A stretch of DNA of 64,000 bases. Source: Pedobacter sp. Leaf216 (GTDB lineage: Bacteria > Bacteroidota > Bacteroidia > Sphingobacteriales > Sphingobacteriaceae). How positions within the stretch are numbered: the stretch's first letter is position 1; every line of letters starts with the position of its first letter. Position numbers and translations under genes: made by a program. Where the stretch lies: positions 409,209 through 473,208 of the forward strand of contig NZ_LMKM01000023.1 in the NCBI RefSeq assembly GCF_001421515.1, written 5' to 3'. Shown piece by piece: positions 19,766-28,721 of this stretch. Below the pieces are notes generated by a model, which had not been told where the DNA came from, searched no databases, and worked only from the letters and a program-made list of their open reading frames with translations.

Positions 19766-19770
19766 AATGA

Positions 19771-19808
19771 AAGAAGTCAAGTTTTTAAAACTTGACTTCT
19801 TTTTTTTC
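19771..19808 (+). terminator. Rho-independent terminator after udk
   Basis: AAGAAGTCAAG (19771-19781) pairs with CTTGACTTCTT (19791-19801) around TTTTTAAAA and runs into eight Ts. Confidence 0.93.
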
Positions 19809-19919
19809 GTAAAGAATCGTTATTCCAACTTGATTTGGAATCATAATGCCTTTATAGCTTTACAGAATCTACTAAGCCCCCCTTCGGGCCAGAGAAGATC
19901 ATCTTCGTCTGCCTGATTT

Positions 19920-20040
19920 GTATCCCCACAAACCACCACTTAATCCAACCTCATTTCAGGTATCTTCCCCCTTCGCTATTACCGTGGTTTGTGTCCCCAC
20001 AAACCACCACTTAATCTAACCTCATCTCTGGGATCTCCCC
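19920..20040. repeat. 71-bp imperfect tandem duplication of the scoB gene end
   Basis: Copy 2 (about 19991-20040) includes the last codons and stop of scoB plus its trailer. Copy 1 (about 19920-19970) lies 71 bp further downstream of the gene and still reads IPEMRLD-stop on the - strand, with synonymous differences at CCA/CCT, GAG/GAA and TTA/TTG. Upstream of that peptide copy 1 is frameshifted, so it is a remnant. Each trailer holds GTGGTTTGTG; the copy next to scoB forms a 10-bp hairpin with a 4-base loop (19984-20007), and the copy 1 version is degraded. Confidence 0.85.
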
Positions 20041-20670
20041 TTCCACTACCAATCTCCCCGCAGTAGATTTTTGTATAAACTCGATACTCACACCAGGGGC
20101 ACGCTCCAAAAGTTTAAAACCACCTTCAGGTAAAACATCTAAAACAGCCAGCTCAGTCACAATTTTTTTGATACACTTTACGCCCGTTAATGGCAATGTA
20201 CATTTCGGCAACAACTTGCTTTCGCCTGCTTTATTGATATGCTGCATGGCTACAATAATATTTTTGGCCGATGCTACCAAATCCATTGCTCCTCCCATTC
20301 CTTTAACCATTTTACCAGGAATTTTCCAGTTCGCGATATCGCCATTTTCCGAAACCTCCATGGCACCAAGAATAGTTAAATCTACTTTCTGCGAACGGAT
20401 CATCCCGAAACTCATCGCTGAATCAAAAATAGATGATCCGGGTAAGGTGGTAATGGTTTGCTTGCCGGCATTAATTAAGTCGGCATCCTCTTCTCCCTCA
20501 AATGGAAATGGCCCCATACCGAGTAAACCGTTTTCTGATTGTAACACTACGTTAATGCCCTTTGGAATATAATTGGCAACCAAAGTGGGTATACCAATGC
20601 CAAGGTTAACATAGTATCCGTCTTTTATTTCTTTAGCAATGCGCTGAGCGATCTCTTCTTTTGAAAACAT
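20011..20670 (-). CDS. scoB: 3-oxoacid CoA-transferase subunit B
   Basis: This 219-residue subunit carries the catalytic glutamate of the heterotetrameric enzyme that moves CoA from succinyl-CoA to acetoacetate or a related 3-oxoacid. E46 lies in the signature SENGLLGMGP, and GIGIPTLV and GAMEVSENGDIANWKIPGK (about 102-120) are conserved. It is preceded by scoA with a 74 bp gap, so both subunits should be made from one transcript. The C-terminal coding sequence is the source of the tandem duplication just downstream. The exact acyl substrate is not readable from the sequence. Confidence 0.95.
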   Translation of the reverse strand: MFSKEEIAQRIAKEIKDGYYVNLGIGIPTLVANYIPKGINVVLQSENGLLGMGPFPFEGEEDADLINAGKQTITTLPGSSIFDSAMSFGMIRSQKVDLTILGAMEVSENGDIANWKIPGKMVKGMGGAMDLVASAKNIIVAMQHINKAGESKLLPKCTLPLTGVKCIKKIVTELAVLDVLPEGGFKLLERAPGVSIEFIQKSTAGRLVVEGEIPEMRLD

Positions 20671-20744
20671 AAAAATTGTAAATAATTGAATGTTGGATGA
20701 TGGAATAACTGATTTTTTTAATGACTGAATGTTCGAAGCTGCTA

Positions 20745-21461
20745 CTAAATTTCAGAGTCGTCACTCCTCTTCCTCACCGTTCGTTGTTCAATTCTTTTTT
20801 CGTAATCCTTACCCTGAAAAATTCGATGCACATAAATACCCGGTGTATGAATGTAATCAGGATCAAGTTCACCAGCCACTACCAATTCTTCAACTTCGGC
20901 AATGGTTATTTTACCAGCCATGGCCATTACAGGATTAAAATTCCGACTTGTTGATCGGAAGATTAAATTACCTGCTGTATCCCCTTTCCATGCTTTAACA
21001 ATTGCAAAATCAGCATCGAATGCATATTCCATTAAATAATCTTTACCATTGAAATTGCGCACCTCTTTGCCTTCTGCCACTTCAGTACCCACGCCTGCGG
21101 GAGTAAATATAGCAGGCATACCATAGCCCGCAGCCAAACATCTGGTAGCCAAAGTACCTTGTGGAATAAGATCTACCTCAAGCTCGCCGCTAAGCAGTTG
21201 CCTTTCAAACTCCGCGTTTTCGCCCACGTAAGAAGATATCATCTTTTTAACCTGACGCTGTTTCAGCATTAAACCGATCCCAAAATCATCTACCCCAGCA
21301 TTATTTGAAATACAGGTTAAATTTTTCACCTGTTTGGTTACCAAAGCATTTATACAATTTTCTGGAATACCACAAAGGCCGAAACCACCGAGCATGATGG
21401 TAGCACCGTCTGATATATCTTTGATGGCTTCTTCAGCACCAGATACCACTTTATTTATCAT
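20745..21461 (-). CDS. scoA: 3-oxoacid CoA-transferase subunit A
   Basis: A 238-residue partner subunit of scoB. The family signature GATIMLGGFGLCGIPEN (about 19-35) is the CoA-transferase glycine-rich motif, and GLMLKQRQVKKMISSYVGEN, LIPQGTLATR and IFTPAGVGTEVAEGKE are conserved. The C-terminus extends by about 20 charged residues (QRTVRKRSDDSEI) that look non-conserved. First gene of the two-gene unit. Length and motif set leave little doubt. Confidence 0.95.
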   Translation of the reverse strand: MINKVVSGAEEAIKDISDGATIMLGGFGLCGIPENCINALVTKQVKNLTCISNNAGVDDFGIGLMLKQRQVKKMISSYVGENAEFERQLLSGELEVDLIPQGTLATRCLAAGYGMPAIFTPAGVGTEVAEGKEVRNFNGKDYLMEYAFDADFAIVKAWKGDTAGNLIFRSTSRNFNPVMAMAGKITIAEVEELVVAGELDPDYIHTPGIYVHRIFQGKDYEKRIEQRTVRKRSDDSEI

Positions 21462-21552
21462 TTTATGAATTTTTGGTTAGTTTGCTAAATTACAAATTGC
21501 CTTCATAAATGATGCATTTATAATTTTTAAATCCAATAGGAATACTAATCAA

Positions 21553-21583
21553 TTGGAATTAATCTAAATAACCATTATATTTG
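21553..21583 (+). promoter_or_regulatory. Bacteroidetes-type promoter of the 54-residue gene
   Basis: A perfect -7 element TATATTTG lies at 21576-21583, with TTG at 21553-21555 about 20 bases upstream in the -33 position. The ATG at 21591 starts only 8 bases after the -7 box, so the transcript would have almost no leader. Confidence 0.55.
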
Positions 21584-21590
21584 TGCTGCA

Positions 21591-21755
21591 ATGATTTACG
21601 AGAGAGAAGATAGCCTATTCATTTTACCCACCGATCCTGAGTTTCAAAAAGGAATGGGTTTTATTTTCAGCTGCACTGCTGAGCACAAAAAATGTTGTGA
21701 GAAATTTAAAAAGGGTAAGCGTTGTAAAAAATGCCCCGGAAATAAAAAGAAATAA
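21591..21755 (+). CDS. 54-residue Cys/Lys-rich small protein
   Basis: The ATG at 21591 opens a frame ending TAA at 21755. The N-terminal half is ordinary (MIYEREDSLFILPTDPEFQ); the C-terminal half has five cysteines (SC, KKCC, RCKKC) and a Lys-rich tail, which could bind zinc or another metal. There is no signal peptide. A well-formed promoter sits directly upstream, which supports a real gene. Its stop lies 2 bp from the stop of the convergent dehydrogenase-like gene, and no terminator fits between them, so the two transcripts must overlap. Family not recognised. Confidence 0.6.
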   Translation: MIYEREDSLFILPTDPEFQKGMGFIFSCTAEHKKCCEKFKKGKRCKKCPGNKKK

Positions 21756-21757
21756 AC

Positions 21758-22849
21758 TTATTTCGAAATTTCAATAATTTTATCGTCACTTCCATTACTG
21801 GTGCAGATATAAATCTTTCCTTCAGGTGATTGGCATACAGCCCTTATCCTTCCATACGTATTCACATAAAAATCTTTTGTAGCTGTAATTTTTGTTTGTG
21901 CCTCATCTAGTTTTAGCTGCATCAATTTGGTACCTTTTAGTACCGCCAACAAAAGCGAATTTTTAAATTGCGGTATATAATCAGAATTGTAATATGTTAA
22001 TCCACTCGGTGCGATGGTTGGTGTCCAATTTATTAATGGTTCTGCTATCTTATTCAGGCTGCAAAAAGATTGTTCGTTACTTTCATTGCAAAACCCCTTG
22101 ATGTTCGGCCATCCATAATTTCTCCCTTTTTCGATAATATTAATTTCATCATCAGAATCCGGTCCGTGTTCAGAAGAAAATATTTTGTCACCCACCTGAA
22201 CTAATCCCTGCGCATTTCGATGCCCTAAACTACAAACCGGATTATTGGGAAAAGGATTATCAGCCGGGATTGATCCATCTAAATTTATCCTCAGGATTTT
22301 ACCAGCCAGCGAATTTAAATTTTGAGGGTTGGCCGTATCAGAGGCATCGCCAGTACTGATAAACAGTTTACCGCCACTTATTAATAAACGCGATCCATTG
22401 TGGATGGAAGCTGCCGGAATTTGATCCAGTAAAGTCTGTGCACCTGTTAAATTGCCACTACTAAAAGTATACCGCACTACTTTAGCTTTGTAGGTGCTTC
22501 CGTAACCATAAATTACATAAACGTATGGGTTTGAAGAGAAATCGGGATGGAGTGCCATACCTAACAAACCGCCTTCGCCATTCGTACGCACTTCGCTTAT
22601 GGTAAGTAATGGAGTAACCTGACCAGTTGAAGGATTTAAGCGACTAATTTTGCCGGCCTTTTCTGTAAACCAGATAAAGTTATCAGGACCATAAACCATT
22701 TCCCATGGTAAACTTAAACCAGAAACTAAAACCTTTGATTTTAACGTTACATCAGGTAGTGTTCCTGGATCTTCATTACCATCATTATCATTCTTTTTGC
22801 AAGTTGTGGCAACCATTACCACAAAAAGACAGAGTAAGATTTTTTTCAT
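21758..22849 (-). CDS. PQQ-dependent sugar (sorbosone/glucose) dehydrogenase-like lipoprotein
   Basis: A 363-residue protein with a lipoprotein signal (MVATTC, C17) and a low-complexity Asp/Asn linker. The rest is a six-bladed beta-propeller of the GSDH/YliI family: LPWEMVYGPDNFIWFTEKAGKI (start of blade 1, split here), GLLGMALHPDF, HNGSRLLI, DNPFPNNP, GHRNAQGL, SSEHGPDSDDEINII and NYGWP are all signature motifs. Family members oxidise aldoses with pyrroloquinoline quinone in the periplasm; PQQ synthesis genes are not in the window. It is transcribed towards the small Cys-rich gene. Exact substrate unknown. Confidence 0.92.
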   Translation of the reverse strand: MKKILLCLFVVMVATTCKKNDNDGNEDPGTLPDVTLKSKVLVSGLSLPWEMVYGPDNFIWFTEKAGKISRLNPSTGQVTPLLTISEVRTNGEGGLLGMALHPDFSSNPYVYVIYGYGSTYKAKVVRYTFSSGNLTGAQTLLDQIPAASIHNGSRLLISGGKLFISTGDASDTANPQNLNSLAGKILRINLDGSIPADNPFPNNPVCSLGHRNAQGLVQVGDKIFSSEHGPDSDDEINIIEKGRNYGWPNIKGFCNESNEQSFCSLNKIAEPLINWTPTIAPSGLTYYNSDYIPQFKNSLLLAVLKGTKLMQLKLDEAQTKITATKDFYVNTYGRIRAVCQSPEGKIYICTSNGSDDKIIEISK

Positions 22850-22900
22850 AACCGTAACGTTTTAAAAATAACTCAGTTACGGCCAAAAAAGTTTTATTAT

Positions 22901-24486
22901 TTATCGCTCGCTCCGTCATTTCGAGCGAAGAAAAGCGCAGCCGAGAAATCTTTTTAAGGTAGATTTAAGCCTATCCAAAGATTTCTCCACTACGGTCGAA
23001 ATGAAGGTTGGATAGAAATTCGACCCCCTTACTCTACAAAGTATTCGCCGCATACCGTCATCCTCGCGCAGGCGGGGATCTTAACACACCAGTATATATA
23101 CCGTTAACCTCAGACATTACTCGAGTATTTCACCTCCTTACCGTCATCCTCGCGCATGCAGGGATCTTAACACTCCAGTATTATAAATACATCAAAACTC
23201 CCTATCAAATCGAATAACAACTTATCGCCCGCTCCGTCATTTCGAGCGAAGCAAAGTGCAGCCGAGAAATCTTTTAAGGTTTATTTAAGACTATTCAAAG
23301 ATTTCTCCACTACGGTCGAAATGACGGTTGGATAGGAATTCGCCCAAGCCGTCATCCTCGCGCAGGCGAGGATCTTAACACACCAGTATTATATCAAGAT
23401 CCTTATCAAATCGAATAACAATTTATCGCCCGCTCCGTCATTTCGAGCGAAGCAAAGCGCAGCCGAGAAATCTTTTAAGGTTTATTTAAGCCTATCCAAA
23501 GATTTCTCCACTACGGTCGAAATGACGGTTGGATAGGAATACGCACGCTATACTAATATCCCGTGTATTTCACCTCCTTACCGTCATCCTCGCGCAGGCG
23601 GGGATCTTAACACACCAGTATTATATTAAGATTCCTTATCAAATCGAACAAAATTTATCGCCCGCTCCGTCATTTCGAGCGAAGCAAAGCGCAGCCGAGA
23701 AATCTTTTTAATTTGCTTTAACCTTATCCAAAGATTTCTCCACTACGGGCGAAATGACGGTGGATAGGAATTCACCTCCTTACCGTCATCCTCGCGCAGG
23801 CGGGGATCTTAACACTCCAGTATTATATCAAGATTTCTTATCAAATCAAATAACAATTTTCATCGCCCTCTCCGTCATTTCGAGCGAAGCAAAGCGCAGC
23901 CGATAAATCTTTTTAAGTTGCTTTAAGCTTATCCAAAGATTTCTCCACTACGATCGAAACGGTTACAAGTGAATTCGCCCCACGCCGTCATCCTCGCGCA
24001 TGCGGGGATCTTAACACTCCAGTATTATATTAAGATTCACTATCAAATCAAATAACGATTTTCATCGCCCGCTCCGTCATTTCGAGCGAAGCAAGCGCAG
24101 CCGAGAAATCTTTTAAAGATGCGTCAAGCCTATCCAAAGATTTCTCCTCTTCGGTCGAAATGACGGTTGGATAGGAATTCGCCCCACTTACTAATATTCA
24201 AAGTATTTCGCCGCATACCGTCATCCTCGCGCAGGCGGGGATCTTAACACTCCAGTATTATATCAAGATTTCTTATCAAATCGAATAAAAATTTTCATCG
24301 CTCGCTCCGTCATTTCGAGCGAAGCAAAGCGCAGCCGAGAAATCTTTTAAGTTTATTTAAATCTATCCAAAGATTTCTCCACTACGGTCGAAATGACGGT
24401 TGGATAGGAATTTGCCCCACTTACCAATATTCAAAGTATTTCACCTCTTTACCGCCATCCTCGCGCATGCGGGGATCTTAAAGATA
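22901..24486. repeat. Array of alternating palindromic repeats A and B
   Basis: Type A units start with CGTCATTTCGAGCG at 22914, 23235, 23436, 23668, 23873, 24075 and 24308 and close about 90 bases later with the inverted partner CGGTCGAAATGACGG; inner arms are GAGAAATCT and AGATTTCTC. Type B units start CGTCATCCTCGCGCA at 23056, 23142, 23350, 23582, 23784, 23986 and 24219, with an eighth, diverged (CGCCATCC), at 24453; each continues GGCGGGGATCTTAACA and is followed by a conserved CCAGTATTATAT tail. Spacing between A units alternates near 200 and 232 bases (321 for the first). The array fills the gap between the convergently oriented or same-strand neighbours and encodes no credible protein. 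Confidence 0.93.
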
Positions 24487-24497
24487 TTAGACTTGTG

Positions 24498-24527
24498 CTT
24501 GTGTCGAATGGAAACATCCGACACAAG
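24498..24527 (-). terminator. Hairpin just past mutS2 stop
   Basis: CTTGTGTCG (24498-24506) pairs with CGACACAAG (24519-24527), and an inner near-match extends the stem. No T tract follows on the - strand, so it may stabilise the mRNA end rather than terminate alone. Confidence 0.4.
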
Positions 24528-24542
24528 ATTAATACTTTTTTA

Positions 24543-26921
24543 TCAATTCAAATATACATAGGTAATTCCATCCCCGCCTCTATCTGCATGCTCATCTTCC
24601 ATCCGGTTTACCTGACTATACTTTCGCAAATATTCTCGAATCATTTTCCGCAGTATGCCATCACCTTTTCCATGGATTAATTTAATTGATGGAAACCCAA
24701 GCATAATGGCTTTATCCAGGTATTTTTCTACCTCGTGCAAGGCATCTTCTGTACGCTTTCCACGAAGATCCAATTCTGCCCTGAAGCCCGATACAGCATC
24801 ATTCATGCGCCCGGCAAAAGAGTTTGCGCTGCTTTGAATTACTTTTTTTGCCTCCTTATTGCTTACTTTTTGCACACGGTTCTTTTTAACCGTCGATCGT
24901 AAATCGCCAATAGCTAAAATCAGTTCATTGCGGTTAATCTCTAAAACTTGCCCAAGGGTTTCGCTATCAGTAAACTTTACTAAATCGCCAACCTCAATCT
25001 CTCCGCCAACAACAACTTGTACTGGTTTAGGCCGTTCTTTTGGAACAGTATTTTTTACCAGTTCCTTTTGCAAATTCTGGCGGAGTTCTTTAGTAACCTC
25101 CTTATCGGCCTGTTTCTCTTTAATTTCAGCAATGGTATTCTCAACCAGTTTATTGGCATTTTTAATGATGTTCTGTGCCTCCTGTTTTGCCTCTTTAATC
25201 AGTATTTTTCTGTTTTCCTCTAAGAAGCTTTTTAACTTTTCATTCTCAGCAACCAGGTTTTTGGCCTTATTCTGCTGATTGGCTAAACTCACTTTGGCAT
25301 CATAAACATTTTTCTTTTCACGTTCCAAATCAACAAGCATGGTATCTACCCTATTTTGATTCGATCCTGTTTTCTCTCTGGCCAATTGAATCACCTCTTT
25401 GGGCAAACCAATATTCTGGGCAATTTCAAACGCATAAGAACTACCAGGTTTGCCCATTTCTAAAATGTAAAGCGGTTTCATTTTTGCGTTATCGAAAAGC
25501 ATAGATGCATTTTCCAAACCTGGTGTATTGCCTGCAAAAAGCTTTAAGTTAGAATAGTGGGTAGTAATTACACCCCTAACTTTTTTATTGTTCAATACCT
25601 CTAAAACAGCTTCAGCCATTGGGCCGCCAAATTGCGGGTCGGTACCAGTTCCAAACTCATCAATCAGTACCATCGTTTTTGGCGAAGCGTGCTCCACAAA
25701 ATAGCGCATCTTTTTAAGGTGCGCACTATAAGTACTTAAATCACTTTCTATTGACTGATCATCACCAATATCTGCAAAAATATTTTCAAAAATCCCCACT
25801 TCACTATTGGCATCAACGGGTATTAACAAACCGGTTTGCAGCATAATCTGTAACAATCCAACGGTTTTCATACAAACTGATTTACCACCGGCATTCGGAC
25901 CAGATACCAATACTACACGTGTTTCAGCATCAATATGAATATTTAAAGGAGTAACACTTTTCTTTTCAGCAGCAAATGATATCGATAAAAGCGGGTGCCT
26001 TGCATTGATTAATTTTGTTTTAGGTTCTTTTAACAAACCCGGCATTTCTGCCTCAATATCTAATGCAAACAATGCCTTTGCACGAACAAAATCCAACTTG
26101 GTAAGGAAACCATGATATGAAAGCAATAATGGCGAATATGGTCGTAAGTCGTCTGTTAAAGCAATTAAAATCTTGATTATCTCACGTCTTTTATCAAATT
26201 CTAAATCGCGCAGTTTATTATTTAAGGTAAAAACTTCTTCTGGCTCAATATAAACCGTTTGCCCGGTTGCAGATTCATCATGAACAAAACCCTTGAGCTT
26301 GCGTTTATTTTCTGCCAAAACCGGAATACACATTCTACCATCGCGTATGGTTAAACTACCATCGGCAACCCAATTATTTGCAATAGCTTGCTTGTAGATC
26401 GAATCCATGCGCTTACGCACATCCTGCTCTGCTTTTGAAATGGCTGAAGTAATTTCCTGCAGTTCTTTTGAAGCATTGGGCTTTATCTTTCCTTTGGCAT
26501 CAATTACAGTTTCAATTTTACGAAGGATATTTTTTTCAATCGGTAAATGTTCAAATAAAGCTTCGAGCGTTGGGTAAACCTCTGCGCGTTCTTCAAAAAA
26601 CCGAAGTACGGAGAAAACGGTATGCAGTGAAGTATAAACCTGAAACCACTCGTCTTCCAACAGATAAGTGCCTTCTACCCTGATCTTTTCGACCAGCGAT
26701 TTGATATCAAAAAAAGTATTAATTTGTAAAGGCTCCTGATTTTGCAGGATACCCTTAAATTCGTTAGTTTGGCGTAAAAATTTATCAATTTGATCAAAAC
26801 GGTTCATCACCTGCATCTTTTCCACCATCGTTTGTCCCATTGGGCTCAAACAATGTTTGCTGATCAGTTGCCTGATCTCCACAAAACCTAAACGTTCTAA
26901 ACAGTTTTCGGGATATAACAT
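24543..26921 (-). CDS. mutS2: MutS2-family endonuclease / ribosome-rescue ATPase
   Basis: A 792-residue MutS-like ATPase. It has an N-terminal core/lever region (about 1-330), an ABC-type ATPase with Walker A GPNAGGKS at 341-348, Walker B MVLIDEFGTGTDP, and ITTHYSNLK, a long charged coiled coil (about 510-640) and a C-terminal Smr domain (about 715-792) with LDLRGKRTEDALHEVE and LIHGKGDGILRKMI. The mismatch-recognition domain of MutS is absent, as in all MutS2 proteins. Roles known for the family are suppression of recombination and splitting of collided ribosomes. It follows the DUF4296 gene by 1 bp, suggesting co-translation. Confidence 0.96.
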   Translation of the reverse strand: MLYPENCLERLGFVEIRQLISKHCLSPMGQTMVEKMQVMNRFDQIDKFLRQTNEFKGILQNQEPLQINTFFDIKSLVEKIRVEGTYLLEDEWFQVYTSLHTVFSVLRFFEERAEVYPTLEALFEHLPIEKNILRKIETVIDAKGKIKPNASKELQEITSAISKAEQDVRKRMDSIYKQAIANNWVADGSLTIRDGRMCIPVLAENKRKLKGFVHDESATGQTVYIEPEEVFTLNNKLRDLEFDKRREIIKILIALTDDLRPYSPLLLSYHGFLTKLDFVRAKALFALDIEAEMPGLLKEPKTKLINARHPLLSISFAAEKKSVTPLNIHIDAETRVVLVSGPNAGGKSVCMKTVGLLQIMLQTGLLIPVDANSEVGIFENIFADIGDDQSIESDLSTYSAHLKKMRYFVEHASPKTMVLIDEFGTGTDPQFGGPMAEAVLEVLNNKKVRGVITTHYSNLKLFAGNTPGLENASMLFDNAKMKPLYILEMGKPGSSYAFEIAQNIGLPKEVIQLAREKTGSNQNRVDTMLVDLEREKKNVYDAKVSLANQQNKAKNLVAENEKLKSFLEENRKILIKEAKQEAQNIIKNANKLVENTIAEIKEKQADKEVTKELRQNLQKELVKNTVPKERPKPVQVVVGGEIEVGDLVKFTDSETLGQVLEINRNELILAIGDLRSTVKKNRVQKVSNKEAKKVIQSSANSFAGRMNDAVSGFRAELDLRGKRTEDALHEVEKYLDKAIMLGFPSIKLIHGKGDGILRKMIREYLRKYSQVNRMEDEHADRGGDGITYVYLN

Positions 26922-26922
26922 A

Positions 26923-27480
26923 TTATTGTACGAGTGCCGGAGCGGAGATTGTACTCATCACTTCCGATTTTTTTATATTTATAAGTGAATCGGCCTGTTT
27001 TTTCTTTTTAGCAATTTCTGCCAGTGCCTTTACTTTAGATAAAGAATCTGGTTTCATTTTTTTCCTGATCGCAATAGAATCGGCCTTAAATTTCTTTGCA
27101 ATCACCAGCGAATCTGCCTTAAATTTCTTTTGTTTAATCATTCTATCGGCAATTTCAACCGCTTTTTTCTGCTTAACGAAAGATTTCTGGATATTCTTGT
27201 ACATGGTTTCCAGCTCTTTAGGATTGGTATTGTACCAAATCAGGCTTTTGTTATATTCGGCAGAATCGGTTCCAAATTTCTTATAAATACCCTTATAATA
27301 GGCTGCTGCAACTTTTTTAGCTGAATCTACAACGTAAATAGTAGAAATATAGCCATCAACCATGTGCATATCGTATAAAATCTTTTCCATTTTATCAGGT
27401 TTAATAATGCCGTCAGGAATACCAGGTTTGCAACCAAACCATAATATAGCTGTCATTAAAACCCATATTAATCTTTTCAT
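26923..27480 (-). CDS. DUF4296 lipoprotein
   Basis: This 185-residue lipoprotein has signal MKRLIWVLMTAILWFGC (C17) and the DUF4296 domain at about 20-115 (IIKPDKMEKILYDMHMVDGY, then KKFGTDSAEYNKSLIWYNTNP). The C-terminal third is very basic with a repeated KFKADSLVIAK / KFKADSIAIRK / KMKPDSLSKVK heptad-like unit, probably an extended helix. The family is Bacteroidetes-specific with unknown function. It is immediately upstream of mutS2 in the same direction. Confidence 0.85.
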   Translation of the reverse strand: MKRLIWVLMTAILWFGCKPGIPDGIIKPDKMEKILYDMHMVDGYISTIYVVDSAKKVAAAYYKGIYKKFGTDSAEYNKSLIWYNTNPKELETMYKNIQKSFVKQKKAVEIADRMIKQKKFKADSLVIAKKFKADSIAIRKKMKPDSLSKVKALAEIAKKKKQADSLINIKKSEVMSTISAPALVQ

Positions 27481-27549
27481 GCTGAATTAAAATATTATTT
27501 TTTGCCCAAATTGCGGCAAGGTTATTAATTTTACCAAAAATAGTTATAA

Positions 27550-28251
27550 ATGAGCATAGCTGATAATCTTAAACAATATAAAAGCGAAGTTGAATCAGAT
27601 GGGGTTAAACTGATAGCCGTTTCGAAAACACAATCAATAGAATCAATTTTAGAAGCCTACAATGCTGGTCAGCGCATCTTTGGTGAAAACCATGTGCAGG
27701 AAATGGTTGATAAGCAGGCGCAACTTCCTAACGATATTGAATGGCACTTAATTGGGCATTTACAAACCAATAAAGTAAAATATATTGCCCCTTTTGTACA
27801 ACTGATCCACGGTGTAGATAGTTTAAAACTACTCCAGGAAATTAACAAACAGGCAGCAAAAAACAAACGTGTAATAGATTGTTTATTACAGGTTTACATT
27901 GCAGATGAAGATACTAAATTCGGACTTGGTTTTGATGAAGTAATCGAATTGCTACGCGATGAGGCCTATGCCGAATTGAAAAACATTCGCATTGTTGGGT
28001 TAATGGGAATTGCCACAAACACTAAAAATGAGAAACAGATCACTATAGAGTTTCATGAGTTAAAAGTATTTTTTGATGGCCTTAAAGTGAGTTTTTTCCG
28101 CAAGCACGATGCTTTTAAAGAGATATCGACTGGAATGAGTGCTGATTATAAACTTGCGATTGAAGAAGGGAGTACAATGGTGCGTATTGGTAGCAGTATT
28201 TTTGGAAAAAGGATTATCAAACATTTCAAAAGTGACATTTCAGCCAACTAA
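27550..28251 (+). CDS. YggS-family PLP homeostasis protein
   Basis: A 233-residue TIM-barrel protein that binds pyridoxal phosphate but is not known to catalyse a reaction; family members buffer PLP and affect amino-acid balance. The PLP lysine is K26 in LIAVSKTQ, followed by FGENHVQE, EWHLIGHLQTNK and a C-terminal GMSADYKLAIEEGSTMVRIGS phosphate-binding stretch (split over two strands). It is first in a run of three + strand genes with 1-bp gaps (YggS, acetyltransferase, aspartate kinase). Confidence 0.95.
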   Translation: MSIADNLKQYKSEVESDGVKLIAVSKTQSIESILEAYNAGQRIFGENHVQEMVDKQAQLPNDIEWHLIGHLQTNKVKYIAPFVQLIHGVDSLKLLQEINKQAAKNKRVIDCLLQVYIADEDTKFGLGFDEVIELLRDEAYAELKNIRIVGLMGIATNTKNEKQITIEFHELKVFFDGLKVSFFRKHDAFKEISTGMSADYKLAIEEGSTMVRIGSSIFGKRIIKHFKSDISAN

Positions 28252-28252
28252 T

Positions 28253-28720
28253 ATGGATTTTAACATCAGATTTGCAACTGCAAATGACTGCCCAAGAATA
28301 CTTGAACTGATTAATGAACTAGCGGTTTATGAACGTGCTCCGGAAGAAGTGACAGTAACTTTAGATCACTTTATAGAAGCTGGCTTTGGCAAGCAATCGG
28401 TTTGGAAAGCCTACGTTGCAGAAGTAAACAATACAATTGTTGGTTTTGCCTTGTATTATACCCGTTATTCTACCTGGAAAGGTTGCAGATTATACCTTGA
28501 GGATTTTATTGTAACTGAAGAATTCAGGGGAAAAGGAATTGGAAAAGTATTATTCGAAAAGGTTATGGAAGAAGCCAAAACCGGCAACTATAGTGGTATG
28601 GTATGGCAGGTATTAGATTGGAACGAGCCCGCAATTAACTTTTATAATAAATACAAAGCACATTTAGAGAGCGGATGGTTAAATGCAGCTTTCTCTAAAG
28701 AACAAATCAAGGCATTTTAA
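28253..28720 (+). CDS. SSAT-like GNAT N-acetyltransferase
   Basis: The start at 28253, 1 bp after the yggS stop, gives 155 residues beginning MDFNIRFATANDCPRILEL; an upstream in-frame ATG would overlap yggS. The acetyl-CoA loop RGKGIGKVLFEKV is present. Several segments resemble spermidine/spermine and thialysine acetyltransferases: INELAVYERAPE, VGFALYYTRYSTWKG, LYLEDFIV and LDWNEPAINFYNK. The substrate is therefore probably a polyamine or a lysine-like diamine, which would fit the neighbouring aspartate kinase, but this is inference. Cytosolic. Confidence 0.85.
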   Translation: MDFNIRFATANDCPRILELINELAVYERAPEEVTVTLDHFIEAGFGKQSVWKAYVAEVNNTIVGFALYYTRYSTWKGCRLYLEDFIVTEEFRGKGIGKVLFEKVMEEAKTGNYSGMVWQVLDWNEPAINFYNKYKAHLESGWLNAAFSKEQIKAF

Positions 28721-28721
28721 T

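Noticed and set aside
22901..24486. Possible CRISPR array
   Set aside because: The units are 80-100 base self-complementary hairpins of two kinds with related flanks, there are no unique short spacers and no cas gene is near.
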